A stretch of DNA of 64,000 nucleotides, taken from positions 62,001 through 126,000 of the forward strand of contig CACFWO010000004.1 of NCBI GenBank assembly GCA_902570035.1, in the 5' to 3' direction. This DNA comes from an uncultured SAR86 cluster bacterium. Its GTDB lineage: Bacteria > Pseudomonadota > Gammaproteobacteria > Magnimaribacterales > AG-339-G14. The position numbers and the translations under genes were made by a program. The notes beneath the pieces were generated by a model. That model was not told the origin of the DNA, ran no database searches, and saw nothing but the letters and a program-made list of their open reading frames with translations. Position 1 is the stretch's first letter, and each line of letters starts with the position of its first letter. Of this stretch, positions 10,286 to 19,116 are shown piece after piece.

Positions 10286-10435
10286 ATCGAAGTTGAAGGG
10301 GTTCAGTGGGTTCTACTGATGCAGGCGATTGACCCGTCTCCCTGCAGGTGGCTGAGTTTCCTCAGTTCTTCTCACCCTTCTTCTTCTCATCTTTTACTTC
10401 TGTTTAATCGTCTCGAGTTAATTAAATTTAGTTAA
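10258..10435 (-). ncRNA. Candidate structured RNA / leader RNA upstream of trpS, ending in an intrinsic terminator
   Basis: GC-rich stretch (about 54% GC over 10291-10380) in an AT-rich intergenic gap. Minus-strand hairpins CTGAG-GAAA-CTCAG and TGCAGG-N15-CCTGCA are enclosed by a GAAGGG/CCCTTC closing stem, followed by a terminator. The 5' end is estimated from a TATAAA-like box. Confidence 0.5.
10313..10390 (-). CDS. Candidate Arg-rich leader peptide (25 aa)
   Basis: ATG...TAG reading MRRRRVRRTEETQPPAGRRVNRLHQ inside the candidate ncRNA. It could be coincidental. Confidence 0.25.
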   Translation of the reverse strand: MRRRRVRRTEETQPPAGRRVNRLHQ

Positions 10436-10563
10436 AAGACTGATATTTATACTAATGATTTTTTTGTTTGATTCAATACCTAAAATGCACTTTTTAAGAT
10501 TAATTTCTTATTAAAAAAGTTTTTTATATTTATATATAAGATAAAAAATAAATTGGTTAATTT

Positions 10564-11094
10564 TTAATCAATTATAGAAAAGATTTCTTCAATTGAGTCA
10601 TATAAATTGAACATATTGAATGTTTTTTCATTAAAAAAACCTTCATCTTTTGCGTGCTTAAGAAATATTTTTAGTGAATCATAAAAGCCGTTCGTGTTTA
10701 GGATAAAAATTGGTTTATCTATAATGTGAAGTTGATTCCATGCCATGATTTCAAAGATCTCCTCATATGATCCGACTCCTCCTGGTAACAAAATAAAACA
10801 ATCAGCAGCATCAGACATAAGTTGTTTTCTTTCATGCATGGTTTGAACAATTTTTAATTCCTGGATACTCTCATGGCCTGCCTCCATATCAAGCAGTCTT
10901 TCAGTAATAACTCCATAAACGTCACCTCCTTCAGAAAGACAGCCGTTTGCGAGCTCATTCATCAAGCCTACTCCTCCTCCTCCATAAACAAGTTTATGGT
11001 TTGAGATAGCAATTTGTTTACCTAATTCAAAGGCTGTTTCGGCATAAACAGAATCCTTACCAATTGATGAACTTAGAAAGACGCAAATATTCAT
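10564..11094 (-). CDS. LOG family protein (TIGR00730-type)
   Basis: VYGGGGVGLMNELANG, LLPGGVGSYEEIFEIMAWNQL. The first 12 residues of the ORF-track version are tRNA read-through; start revised to ATG at 11094. Confidence 0.88.
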   Translation of the reverse strand: MNICVFLSSSIGKDSVYAETAFELGKQIAISNHKLVYGGGGVGLMNELANGCLSEGGDVYGVITERLLDMEAGHESIQELKIVQTMHERKQLMSDAADCFILLPGGVGSYEEIFEIMAWNQLHIIDKPIFILNTNGFYDSLKIFLKHAKDEGFFNEKTFNMFNLYDSIEEIFSIID

Positions 11095-11102
11095 TTTTAT
11101 AA

Positions 11103-11194
11103 TGGCGGAGGGGGTGGGATTCGAACCCACGAGGCCATTTCTGACCTGCTGGTTTTCAAGACCAGTGCATTCAACCAGACTCTGCCACCCCTCC
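11103..11194 (-). tRNA. tRNA-Ser (anticodon TGA)
   Basis: GGAGGGGTGGCAGAGTCTGGTTGAATGCACTGGTCTTGAAAACCAG...GGTTCGAATCCCACCCCCTCCGCCA; acceptor stem, long variable arm, T-loop and encoded CCA. Confidence 0.95.
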
Positions 11195-11286
11195 TTTTTG
11201 GTTTGCCTATTCTATATGAGTTTCAGAACGATGAAAGATTTTACTCGGGGAAAGAATAAGAATTTGTATACCTATGGATTATTAGG

Positions 11287-11652
11287 TTATTCAAGGTCAA
11301 TTGCATATTTTTTTAAAATCTTAATATCAATTATTGATGTAGATTTTTGATGACTTTTTCTCAGATAGACCATAGGTGCTTTTCCTTTCTCGTATGCTTC
11401 AAGCCATCTATTTGCACAAACACACCATTTATCGCCTTCTTTTAACCCTGGGAAATCATATTCTGGCCTTGGAGTGGATAAATCGTTACCCATACTTTTT
11501 GAAAATTCTAAAAAATCATTTGTTATTAATGTACAAACTGTATGCGTTCCAAAATCTAATTTATCTGTATTACAAAAACCATCTCTGTAGAAACCTGTTA
11601 TTGGGTTTGTACAACATTCTTCTATGTCTTCATTAAATATATTTTTTTGCAT
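11287..11652 (-). CDS. DUF2237 family protein
   Basis: CCTNPITGFYRDGFCNT, HTVCTLITNDFLEFSKSMGNDLSTP, WCVCANRWLEA. Confidence 0.85.
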   Translation of the reverse strand: MQKNIFNEDIEECCTNPITGFYRDGFCNTDKLDFGTHTVCTLITNDFLEFSKSMGNDLSTPRPEYDFPGLKEGDKWCVCANRWLEAYEKGKAPMVYLRKSHQKSTSIIDIKILKKYAIDLE

Positions 11653-11653
11653 T

Positions 11654-12310
11654 TTATATCCAAGATTGAAAATCTTTGAAATCGAAGTAATTGATTCCAG
11701 ATTTACTTTTTATAGAATTGTTAACCACTTGCTTGGCAACCGCATTAGCAGAGATGCTCCTAAATTTTTTAAGTGGTCCGTATAGAAGAGGATCTACAAA
11801 TATTGATGCCATGTCTGCCAAAAGAATATCAAATCGATATTTATTCCCTCTTAAATGTCCTGGTTGGAATATATTTGTAGAATCAAATCCAATATTAATT
11901 ATTTCTTTCTCAACCATTCCCTTAGTTTTTAAATAATAATTCCAAGATTGGGAGTTAGCGCCAACTGCTGAAATAATCGATATATTTTTTGCTCCTGCAT
12001 CTTTAGCTTTTTTTGCTATTTCAAGTTGATAAGTGAAATCTACTAAGAATAAATTCTTCTTGAGGTTTTCATTCATGATCCCCATTACATTATGAAAGAA
12101 GAGCGGAAAACCTAGTGAAAGAAATACATGTTCTATTTGTGGAATTTCTAATTCCGAAAGTTTTTTAAAATCTATAATCAGTTGTTCTGTATTCTTGGGT
12201 AAGGTATTAATCTTCCTTCTACTTAGAGCCAAAGTCTCATTTTGACAAAGGCTTAATTCGTCAAGAATTCTATTTCCTAAAAATCCTGTCGATCCAGCTA
12301 ATAAATTCAT
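11654..12310 (-). CDS. NAD(P)-binding / epimerase-like oxidoreductase (HTATIP2/YwnB-like)
   Basis: LLAGSTGFLGNRIL Rossmann start; ISIISAVGANSQSWNYYLKTKGMVEKE. Confidence 0.75.
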   Translation of the reverse strand: MNLLAGSTGFLGNRILDELSLCQNETLALSRRKINTLPKNTEQLIIDFKKLSELEIPQIEHVFLSLGFPLFFHNVMGIMNENLKKNLFLVDFTYQLEIAKKAKDAGAKNISIISAVGANSQSWNYYLKTKGMVEKEIINIGFDSTNIFQPGHLRGNKYRFDILLADMASIFVDPLLYGPLKKFRSISANAVAKQVVNNSIKSKSGINYFDFKDFQSWI

Positions 12311-13056
12311 CCCTGAATATCCTTCATTAAATTATCTGCAACCCAGCTTATCGACCAATTATGTCCCAATTTATTATTTTTATATGTACCAGGAAGTCTA
12401 GTAACTTTGCTTCCTACAATCTCAACGTTTTGTGGATCATAATTAAGATTCTTAAAAGCACCATCCAATTTTTGAATTGTTCTCCATTCGAATAAAGAGG
12501 ATTTTTTAGGTATTTGAGTAGGTGTTTTGTAATTACAGTTGAGAGAAAGACTTCCTAAACCTCTAAGAGGTGCTGCTATAGTATGAACTTCCAAAGGTAA
12601 TTCACCTGTCCATTGCTCCATAAAAGATACGACTAATAAACCACCATAGCTATGGCCAAATAAAACTACGTTTTGAATATTCTTATTGTTCTTCAATTTA
12701 TCCTGTATAAATTCATTGAGTAAACTTACTGAAGGATTAACACAAGAATTATCATCCCATCTAAAAAATGTGATTAAGTTTGTATCTGTATCTATAACTT
12801 CAAGAGGATATACCCATTCATATCCCCTGCTATTATTTCCATGGACTGAAACTACCAAAGTATCTTGATTATTATCATTAAGCTCTAATTCATGAAGACC
12901 ATTAGGCATTGCCATCAATTTTAAGCCAGCTTCAAAAACATCATTAGTTGATTTCAATAGATCTATATTTACTTCGTTATGCTTATTTATAGATCTATCA
13001 TCCGAACAACTGATTGCCAGAAAAAATAAAGATAATTTAAATAAATTAATTTTCAT
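12307..13056 (-). CDS. Putative lipoprotein / secreted alpha-beta hydrolase
   Basis: N-terminal signal with AISCSDD lipobox; VVSVHGNNSRGYEW and VLFGHSYGGLLV nucleophile elbow. Confidence 0.7.
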   Translation of the reverse strand: MKINLFKLSLFFLAISCSDDRSINKHNEVNIDLLKSTNDVFEAGLKLMAMPNGLHELELNDNNQDTLVVSVHGNNSRGYEWVYPLEVIDTDTNLITFFRWDDNSCVNPSVSLLNEFIQDKLKNNKNIQNVVLFGHSYGGLLVVSFMEQWTGELPLEVHTIAAPLRGLGSLSLNCNYKTPTQIPKKSSLFEWRTIQKLDGAFKNLNYDPQNVEIVGSKVTRLPGTYKNNKLGHNWSISWVADNLMKDIQG

Positions 13057-13068
13057 AAAAATTTATGT

Positions 13069-13458
13069 CTATAATCTTTTTATTGCACATAATTTGTTTC
13101 CAGAAGGATCTCTTAAATAAGCTAAATAAATTTTAATATCATCGTATTGTCTTATTCCAGGTGGCTCTTCAATGGATACGCCGCCATTTTCTACACCAAC
13201 CTTGTGCCATTCATTACCCATAGCTTCGTCTTTTATATTAAAACCTATAGTGGATCCGTTCCCAGGTGTAGCAGGTTGATTATCTATTGGTTCAGAAATA
13301 CAAAAGGTCATTCCTTCTAAAAAATAAAAATATCTTTTTTGACCTGTTAAATTTGGAAACAACCTGCCTTCTTCTGCACCTAGGACTCCCATGACTTTGT
13401 CATAGAATTTTTTTGATTTTTCTATATTATTTGCTCCAACCATAATATGACTAAACAT
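13069..13458 (-). CDS. VOC (glyoxalase/bleomycin-resistance-like) family protein
   Basis: MFSHIMVGANNIEKSKKFYDKVMGVLG; YLAYLRDPSGNKLCAIKR. Confidence 0.83.
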   Translation of the reverse strand: MFSHIMVGANNIEKSKKFYDKVMGVLGAEEGRLFPNLTGQKRYFYFLEGMTFCISEPIDNQPATPGNGSTIGFNIKDEAMGNEWHKVGVENGGVSIEEPPGIRQYDDIKIYLAYLRDPSGNKLCAIKRL

Positions 13459-13481
13459 AATTTCCTCCGAATTATTTGTAA

Positions 13482-14261
13482 TTACAATTTATACCAATCT
13501 AAATAAGATCCCATAACAGATGAGAATTCTTCTTGCTCTGATAGATAAAGTAAATGATTAATAGATTTAGGATAAGTATCTTTGATGTCTAAAGAAATAA
13601 TATGGAATCCCTGATTTTTTAAAATTTCTTGATACTTCCCTTCACGCAAAAATTGAGAAAAATCACAAACAAAGGAAATATCAGCCAAAGTTAAATCATC
13701 GCCTGAGATATATTCTGATTTAGATAGTGCTGATTCAATTCCATCTAAATAAAATTCATAAGCTAACTTCATTCTGTCGTAAGTATATTTACTTAAAGAT
13801 TCAATAGAGAGAATGTAGACTTGGTGCTCCCTAGAAAAAACTAAATTTGCATCTAAAAAACTGTCAATCCGTGAACTTAATGATGGATCGTTCTTACCGT
13901 AGAGAGAGTCAGAATTACCTAATCTCGCTACTGACCTCATAATACTGTTGGATTCAAAAACACCAACCTTATCATCACCAACAAAAGCTGCGGGAACAGT
14001 TCCAAATGGATGAGCTTCTAAAAATTCATCCGTCTTGTAAAGATCTCCTGAAAATCCTCTTTTTCCTTTTCGAGCGTGTGGACTGACTGATTTTTCATCA
14101 TCCGACAAAGCTTTAGCATCATAATCCCATAACCAATTAGCAAGATTCTTTGGTTTATCTCCTATTACTTCAACATCTACGTTTGCAAATTTTGCAGTAA
14201 TTAAAGATTTCCAAACCCTCGGATTAGGTAGATAGGAAAAAATTCTTATTTTTGAAGACAT
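13482..14261 (-). CDS. Glutathione S-transferase family protein
   Basis: HPFGTVPAAFVGDDKVGVFESNSIMRSVAR; GDDLTLADISFVCD. Confidence 0.82.
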   Translation of the reverse strand: MSSKIRIFSYLPNPRVWKSLITAKFANVDVEVIGDKPKNLANWLWDYDAKALSDDEKSVSPHARKGKRGFSGDLYKTDEFLEAHPFGTVPAAFVGDDKVGVFESNSIMRSVARLGNSDSLYGKNDPSLSSRIDSFLDANLVFSREHQVYILSIESLSKYTYDRMKLAYEFYLDGIESALSKSEYISGDDLTLADISFVCDFSQFLREGKYQEILKNQGFHIISLDIKDTYPKSINHLLYLSEQEEFSSVMGSYLDWYKL

Positions 14262-14263
14262 AA

Positions 14264-14842
14264 TTATTTAAGTTGTTTAAGAAAAAAATGTTTGCGACAC
14301 AATGAAACATAGGATTCATTGCCACCGATCATTATTTGATCGCCTTTTGTAATAATTTTTCCATCCTTTGAAACTCGAACAATCATAGTAGCTTTTCTTC
14401 CGCACCAGCATATTGTCTTAATTTCTTTAATGTTATCTGCCCACGCTAAAAGAAATTTACTGCCTTCAAAAAGTTCCCCTCTAAAGTCAGTTCTAATACC
14501 AAATGTCAACACAGGAATATTTAAATTGTCTGCAATTTCAGAAAGTTGTTTGATTTGGTTTTTTTTTAAAAATTGTGCTTCGTCAACTAAGACACATGAA
14601 ATGTTCTTTTTAGAATTTTCTACATGAAATAAATCTAATATATTTGTACCCTCATCAAAAATTTTTGCTTTTTTAGTCAGCCCTATTCTAGAAGTAATAT
14701 TGCCCTTGCCAGATCTATTATCTTTTTTTGATGTGATGAGGAGAGTATGCATCCCTCTTTCTTGATAATTATGACTAGCTTGGAGCAATGCCGTTGATTT
14801 ACCAGCATTCATTGATGAATAATTAAAATATAATTTAGCCAA
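14264..14842 (-). CDS. tdk: Thymidine kinase
   Basis: [17 protein letters not shown]-loop; [38 protein letters not shown]. Confidence 0.93.
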   Translation of the reverse strand: MAKLYFNYSSMNAGKSTALLQASHNYQERGMHTLLITSKKDNRSGKGNITSRIGLTKKAKIFDEGTNILDLFHVENSKKNISCVLVDEAQFLKKNQIKQLSEIADNLNIPVLTFGIRTDFRGELFEGSKFLLAWADNIKEIKTICWCGRKATMIVRVSKDGKIITKGDQIMIGGNESYVSLCRKHFFLKQLK

Positions 14843-14864
14843 GTCTAAAATGTTAAAAATACAA

Positions 14865-14870
14865 TATAAT
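14865..14870 (+). promoter_or_regulatory. -10 box TATAAT, 7 nt upstream of ATG 14878
   Basis: Perfect consensus hexamer in the divergent tdk/methyltransferase gap. Confidence 0.5.
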
Positions 14871-14877
14871 TGAATTG

Positions 14878-15498
14878 ATGAGTTTTTACGAAAAAAAAAT
14901 ATTGCCTAAGGTTCTTGATTTGCTTTGCGGATCATCCCCTATTATTTATCAGAGAAAAAAAATTGTTCCTAAAGTAAGTGGTAATGTTCTTGAAATTGGA
15001 ATTGGTTCTGGCTTGAATCTTCCACACTACAACGTATCTAATATAAGCAACATAACTGCTTTAGATCCTGCTGAAGAATTAACTGATATCGCAAAAAAAA
15101 GAATTTCTGAATTAGATCTTGATATCGATGTAATAAACTGTGGAGCTGAAGAAATCCCGCTAGAATCAAAATCCTTTGATTCAATACTTATTACTTATAC
15201 CTTGTGCTCTATTGAAAACTTAGATGACTCAATGAAAGAAATAAGAAGAGTGCTTAAGGATGATGGAACTCTATTTTTTTGTGAACACGGAATTGCTCCA
15301 GACCTAAAAACAAAGAATTGGCAAAATAAAATTAATCCTATCTGGAAAAAACTAATGGGTGGATGCAATATCAATAGAGACATACCTGAAATAATTTCTA
15401 ACTCAAAATTAGAAATAGTTGATCTTGAGACTATGTTTCTCCCAGGCACGCCTAGAATTGCGGGTTTTAATTATTGGGGCACAGCCAAAACCAATTAG
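14878..15498 (+). CDS. Class I SAM-dependent methyltransferase
   Basis: [15 protein letters not shown] motif [43 protein letters not shown] at 14878 is preferred over the ORF-track TTG at 14875. Confidence 0.85.
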   Translation: MSFYEKKILPKVLDLLCGSSPIIYQRKKIVPKVSGNVLEIGIGSGLNLPHYNVSNISNITALDPAEELTDIAKKRISELDLDIDVINCGAEEIPLESKSFDSILITYTLCSIENLDDSMKEIRRVLKDDGTLFFCEHGIAPDLKTKNWQNKINPIWKKLMGGCNINRDIPEIISNSKLEIVDLETMFLPGTPRIAGFNYWGTAKTN

Positions 15499-15500
15499 AT

Positions 15501-15881
15501 TCAATAAGTCAGACATCTATATGTAATTTGGCTTTTATGTTTTCCTGAATCGAATATTTCTTTTATTTCTCCTTTTTCAATATCCAGCATCAAATTCCAA
15601 TTTCCATAAGAATTATTTAAATTTGAAATTTTCTTGTTAGCTTTTATAAATTTTTTACTCTTTCCTGTAATTTTGTATTTCAAAGGTGTTAACTTAAATT
15701 TTTGAGGATATTTTAAAATTTCATTTTTTTTAAAATCTATTTCATAAATTAATACCATCCTGGTCTGATCGATGGTTTTTTTTCCTTTTTCGTAATGAAT
15801 ACTTTGAACATTCTCACAATTTAATTTCATATCCATTGACAAAAGTGTGGGCGCAAATAAAAGAAAAATTAAATATTTCAT
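15501..15881 (-). CDS. Hypothetical secreted protein
   Basis: 126-aa ORF with an N-terminal hydrophobic signal; no family recognised. Confidence 0.55.
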   Translation of the reverse strand: MKYLIFLLFAPTLLSMDMKLNCENVQSIHYEKGKKTIDQTRMVLIYEIDFKKNEILKYPQKFKLTPLKYKITGKSKKFIKANKKISNLNNSYGNWNLMLDIEKGEIKEIFDSGKHKSQITYRCLTY

Positions 15882-16657
15882 TAGAATAAGGATGAAGAAT
15901 TACCTCCATCCACTGAAATATTTTGACCTGAAATATATGAAGCTTGTTCGGAGCATAAAAAGCATACAATGCTAGCAAATTCTTCTACTGTTCCCATTCG
16001 TCCAGCAGAAAGTTGTTTTTCCATTGAATCTTTAGCTTCTTCAAAAGATACCTTCATCAATTCTGATTGCATTTCAATTATTTGAGTTTGTCTGTCTGTA
16101 TCAATTCTTTCAGGGAGAACATTATTGATGGTTATATTATGTTTAGCTACATCTCTTGATAAGGCTTTGGATATCCCGTGAAGGCCTGATCTTGCGCTGG
16201 TTGATAATCCCAACAGAATATTTGGATTTTTTACCATAGCAGATGTGATATTAACTATTCTGCCAAATTTTCTTTTTTTCATGCCAGGAATTACATCCTG
16301 CATAAATAATGTAGAAGATAAAAAATTTGATTTAAAAGCATCAATGAAATCAGACTCGGTCCAGTCATAGAAATTCCCTGGAGGGGGGCCACCGGAATTA
16401 TTAATAAGTATGTCTGGATCAGTACACTTTTCTAAAAGTCCCTTTCTTGTATCTTCATCTTCAATTTTTCCTAAGACATAATCGACAATAAAACCAGCTT
16501 GAGTGAATTCTTTCACTGTCTGTTCTAGAGATTTTTCGTTTACTCCGTTAAGGAATATTTTGACTCCCTCTTTTGCAAGAGACCAAGCGCAGGCTTTCCC
16601 TAGACCTCTGCTTGATGCCGGAATAATTGCTTTTTTATCAATTAATCCAAAATCCAA
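15881..16657 (-). CDS. SDR family oxidoreductase
   Basis: PASSRGLGKACAWSLAKEG, NNSGGPPPG, ITINNVLPERIDT, ISGQNISVDGG. Confidence 0.85.
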   Translation of the reverse strand: MDFGLIDKKAIIPASSRGLGKACAWSLAKEGVKIFLNGVNEKSLEQTVKEFTQAGFIVDYVLGKIEDEDTRKGLLEKCTDPDILINNSGGPPPGNFYDWTESDFIDAFKSNFLSSTLFMQDVIPGMKKRKFGRIVNITSAMVKNPNILLGLSTSARSGLHGISKALSRDVAKHNITINNVLPERIDTDRQTQIIEMQSELMKVSFEEAKDSMEKQLSAGRMGTVEEFASIVCFLCSEQASYISGQNISVDGGNSSSLF

Positions 16658-17629
16658 TTAGACGCCCTCAGAATTACCAAATGTAGCTGTAATATCTGGT
16701 CCCCATTGCATTCCTGCAGCTTCTGAAATATCTATTATTCCTGGCTTAACTTTATTATCAAATAAATCTCCATCAGTTTGATGCTCATGTACATGACCGT
16801 ATGGAGAACGCCAATAATCAAAAATTTGACTGCCTGCAAAATGGCGTCCTATCCCCCACTCATGTCTATAACTTTTTTCCTTAAGAACCTCATGACCTAA
16901 AAAAATGTCATCCACTTCAACGACTTCATAGGCGCAATGATTGAAACCACTTTTAAGATCCGATGAAAGATTACTTTGTAGAAGAAAAGAATGATGATCA
17001 GTTAATTTATTTCCTAGATCACATCTACAAAAAAGTGCTACATAAATACCAGAGCCTTTACCGAGTTCTACCTTGTCAGAAGGTATAAGACCTAAATGTT
17101 TGTTATACCAATCAAAAGAAACCGATGGATCATTAACATTGATTGCAAGATGACCTAGTTTTTTTATTTTTGAACTTCGAGGTTTGCCAACCCTTCTTGG
17201 TTGATTTTTTCTTGGACTAGTTTCTTTGCCTATACCGCCAGAATTAAATGGTTCTGCAACGAGATCTTTCTTATTAAATTTTTTCGTTTTCATGCCAAAT
17301 ATCACTTCTACTTTTAGACCATCCGGATCCAAGGCTTCAACTACAAAACCACCTCCAGGTGATTTTAATTTTTTAACTTCACTAAAATCTTCTGTTTTAG
17401 ATAATTTGTTTAAGTCGTTCATAGATTTTGCATAAAAAGCAGATCCGATAAATTTCTTTTTTCCTTTGATCGTCTTATGAATAAATTTATGCGGCCCTAG
17501 ACCTTGCATATAAAGCTCAGTACTAGTCTTTTTTGTAGTAACTAATCCAAAATCTTTAAGAAATGCTTCTTGTTTATTTAAACTTGGTACTTGCAAAATA
17601 GGATATGCAACATCTATAACTTTAATCAT
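16658..17629 (-). CDS. Two-domain VOC / extradiol ring-cleavage dioxygenase-like protein
   Basis: Second VOC domain carries GHLAI...NHCAYEV...GHVHEHQTDGD, consistent with the His-His-Glu metal triad. Confidence 0.78.
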   Translation of the reverse strand: MIKVIDVAYPILQVPSLNKQEAFLKDFGLVTTKKTSTELYMQGLGPHKFIHKTIKGKKKFIGSAFYAKSMNDLNKLSKTEDFSEVKKLKSPGGGFVVEALDPDGLKVEVIFGMKTKKFNKKDLVAEPFNSGGIGKETSPRKNQPRRVGKPRSSKIKKLGHLAINVNDPSVSFDWYNKHLGLIPSDKVELGKGSGIYVALFCRCDLGNKLTDHHSFLLQSNLSSDLKSGFNHCAYEVVEVDDIFLGHEVLKEKSYRHEWGIGRHFAGSQIFDYWRSPYGHVHEHQTDGDLFDNKVKPGIIDISEAAGMQWGPDITATFGNSEGV

Positions 17630-17652
17630 GTTTTTATTCTAAAATATTTTAA

Positions 17653-19116
17653 ATGTCAGACAAAATTTTTGATATTGGAATTATTGGTTACGGTCCGGTT
17701 GGTGCAACTTTATCTGGCTTGCTATCATCACTTGGGCTTAGTGTGGTAGTTATAGATAAAAATAAAGGAGTTAGTCCAACAGCTAGAGCAATAAATACAG
17801 ATTCTGAGCAACTTAGAACGTTTAATTTTCTCAATATTACAACTGAAGTAATTGCTAATTCAAGAAAATTAAAAAAAGTACATTTTACAGATTCAGAGTT
17901 CAATCCATATTCAACGATTGATATTCCAGAAAAGGATAAATTAGGATGGCCCCCTACTCTTCTTTTTTATCAGCCAGAGCTAGAGACCATAATTAGAAGT
18001 AATAATCTAAACTACAAAAATTTAAAAATATTGGAAAATGCCGAGGCAGTAAATATTCAAAACACTAACCCTGTTCAGATAGATATTAAAAATAATAGAA
18101 AAGATTCAACAGTTTATTGTAAATATCTTGTAGGTTGTGACGGAGCAAATAGTTTTGTTAGGAAATATATTAAAGCAAAGTTAATTGATTTTGGTTTTGA
18201 TCAAGATTGGATTGTTATTGATGCTCATACAACAAAGCAAATAGATATTTCAAAAGATGAAGCTAAGCAAATATGTGATCCAAATCGATTAAAGACATAT
18301 GTTCCTGGCAGGAGAAATCACAAAAGATTTGAATTCAAACTTCTTAAGGGAGAAACAAAAAAAGACTTCTCTAATAAAAAAATATGGGAGCTTTTGTCTC
18401 CTTGGATAAATAAAAATAACAGCAAAATAGAAAGAGCAGTAGTTTATAAATTTCATGCCTGTATCGCAGATAAGTGGAGAGATAAAAATATATTTATTGC
18501 AGGCGATGCTGCACATCAAATGCCTCCGTTTCTTGGTGCTGGAATGGGGACAGGTATAAGAGACGCATTTAATTTAGCATGGAAAATTTATTTGATAATA
18601 AAAGGCATGGCTGAAGAGAACCTTCTAGAAACCTATCAACAAGAGAGAGAACCTCATGCAAATTGGACTATTCAACAGGCAAAACTAATTGGCCAAATGA
18701 TGGAGCAATTTTCATACAGAGAAAAGGGAGAAAAATATGTACCCTCTAGCAAAGGTTATGGTGAAGTTTTCCCTCACTTGACCAAAGGATATTATGGTGA
18801 TCCATCTGATGGACTTATCGCAACTCCATTTTGTAGATTTGATTTAGATCATTCCGGTAAAGATAGCGATGAATATTTTGGGTGGAATTTTGGATTGATT
18901 TCCAAAAAAAAATTACCGAAAGAAATAAACTTAATTTTAAAGAAAATGAATATTAAAGTTCTTTCAGTCAACGATAATAAACTTAAAAATTATTTCAAGG
19001 AAGCAAACTACTTATTAATAAGACCAGATAAATACTTATTTTCTCGGTCGAAAACCAACTCTGATTTAAAGAAAGCTTTAAGTGAATTAGAAAACCAATT
19101 TTCTCTAATTACATAA
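17653..19116 (+). CDS. FAD-dependent aromatic-ring monooxygenase (MhpA/PheA-TfdB family-like)
   Basis: IIGYGPVGATLSGLLSSLGLSVVVIDK; GCDGANSFVRK; FIAGDAAHQMPPFLGAGMGTGIRDAFNLAWK. Confidence 0.85.
   Translation: MSDKIFDIGIIGYGPVGATLSGLLSSLGLSVVVIDKNKGVSPTARAINTDSEQLRTFNFLNITTEVIANSRKLKKVHFTDSEFNPYSTIDIPEKDKLGWPPTLLFYQPELETIIRSNNLNYKNLKILENAEAVNIQNTNPVQIDIKNNRKDSTVYCKYLVGCDGANSFVRKYIKAKLIDFGFDQDWIVIDAHTTKQIDISKDEAKQICDPNRLKTYVPGRRNHKRFEFKLLKGETKKDFSNKKIWELLSPWINKNNSKIERAVVYKFHACIADKWRDKNIFIAGDAAHQMPPFLGAGMGTGIRDAFNLAWKIYLIIKGMAEENLLETYQQEREPHANWTIQQAKLIGQMMEQFSYREKGEKYVPSSKGYGEVFPHLTKGYYGDPSDGLIATPFCRFDLDHSGKDSDEYFGWNFGLISKKKLPKEINLILKKMNIKVLSVNDNKLKNYFKEANYLLIRPDKYLFSRSKTNSDLKKALSELENQFSLIT

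Noticed and set aside
10257-10435. Assignment of the trpS-leader RNA as 6S RNA, SRP RNA or a T-box
   Set aside because: No matching conserved motifs seen and genomic context differs; left as unknown candidate.
11102-11350. 82-aa plus-strand ORF starting MAEGVGFEPTRPFLTCWFSRPVH
   Set aside because: Typical translation through the complement of a tRNA gene; the tRNA-Ser explains it.
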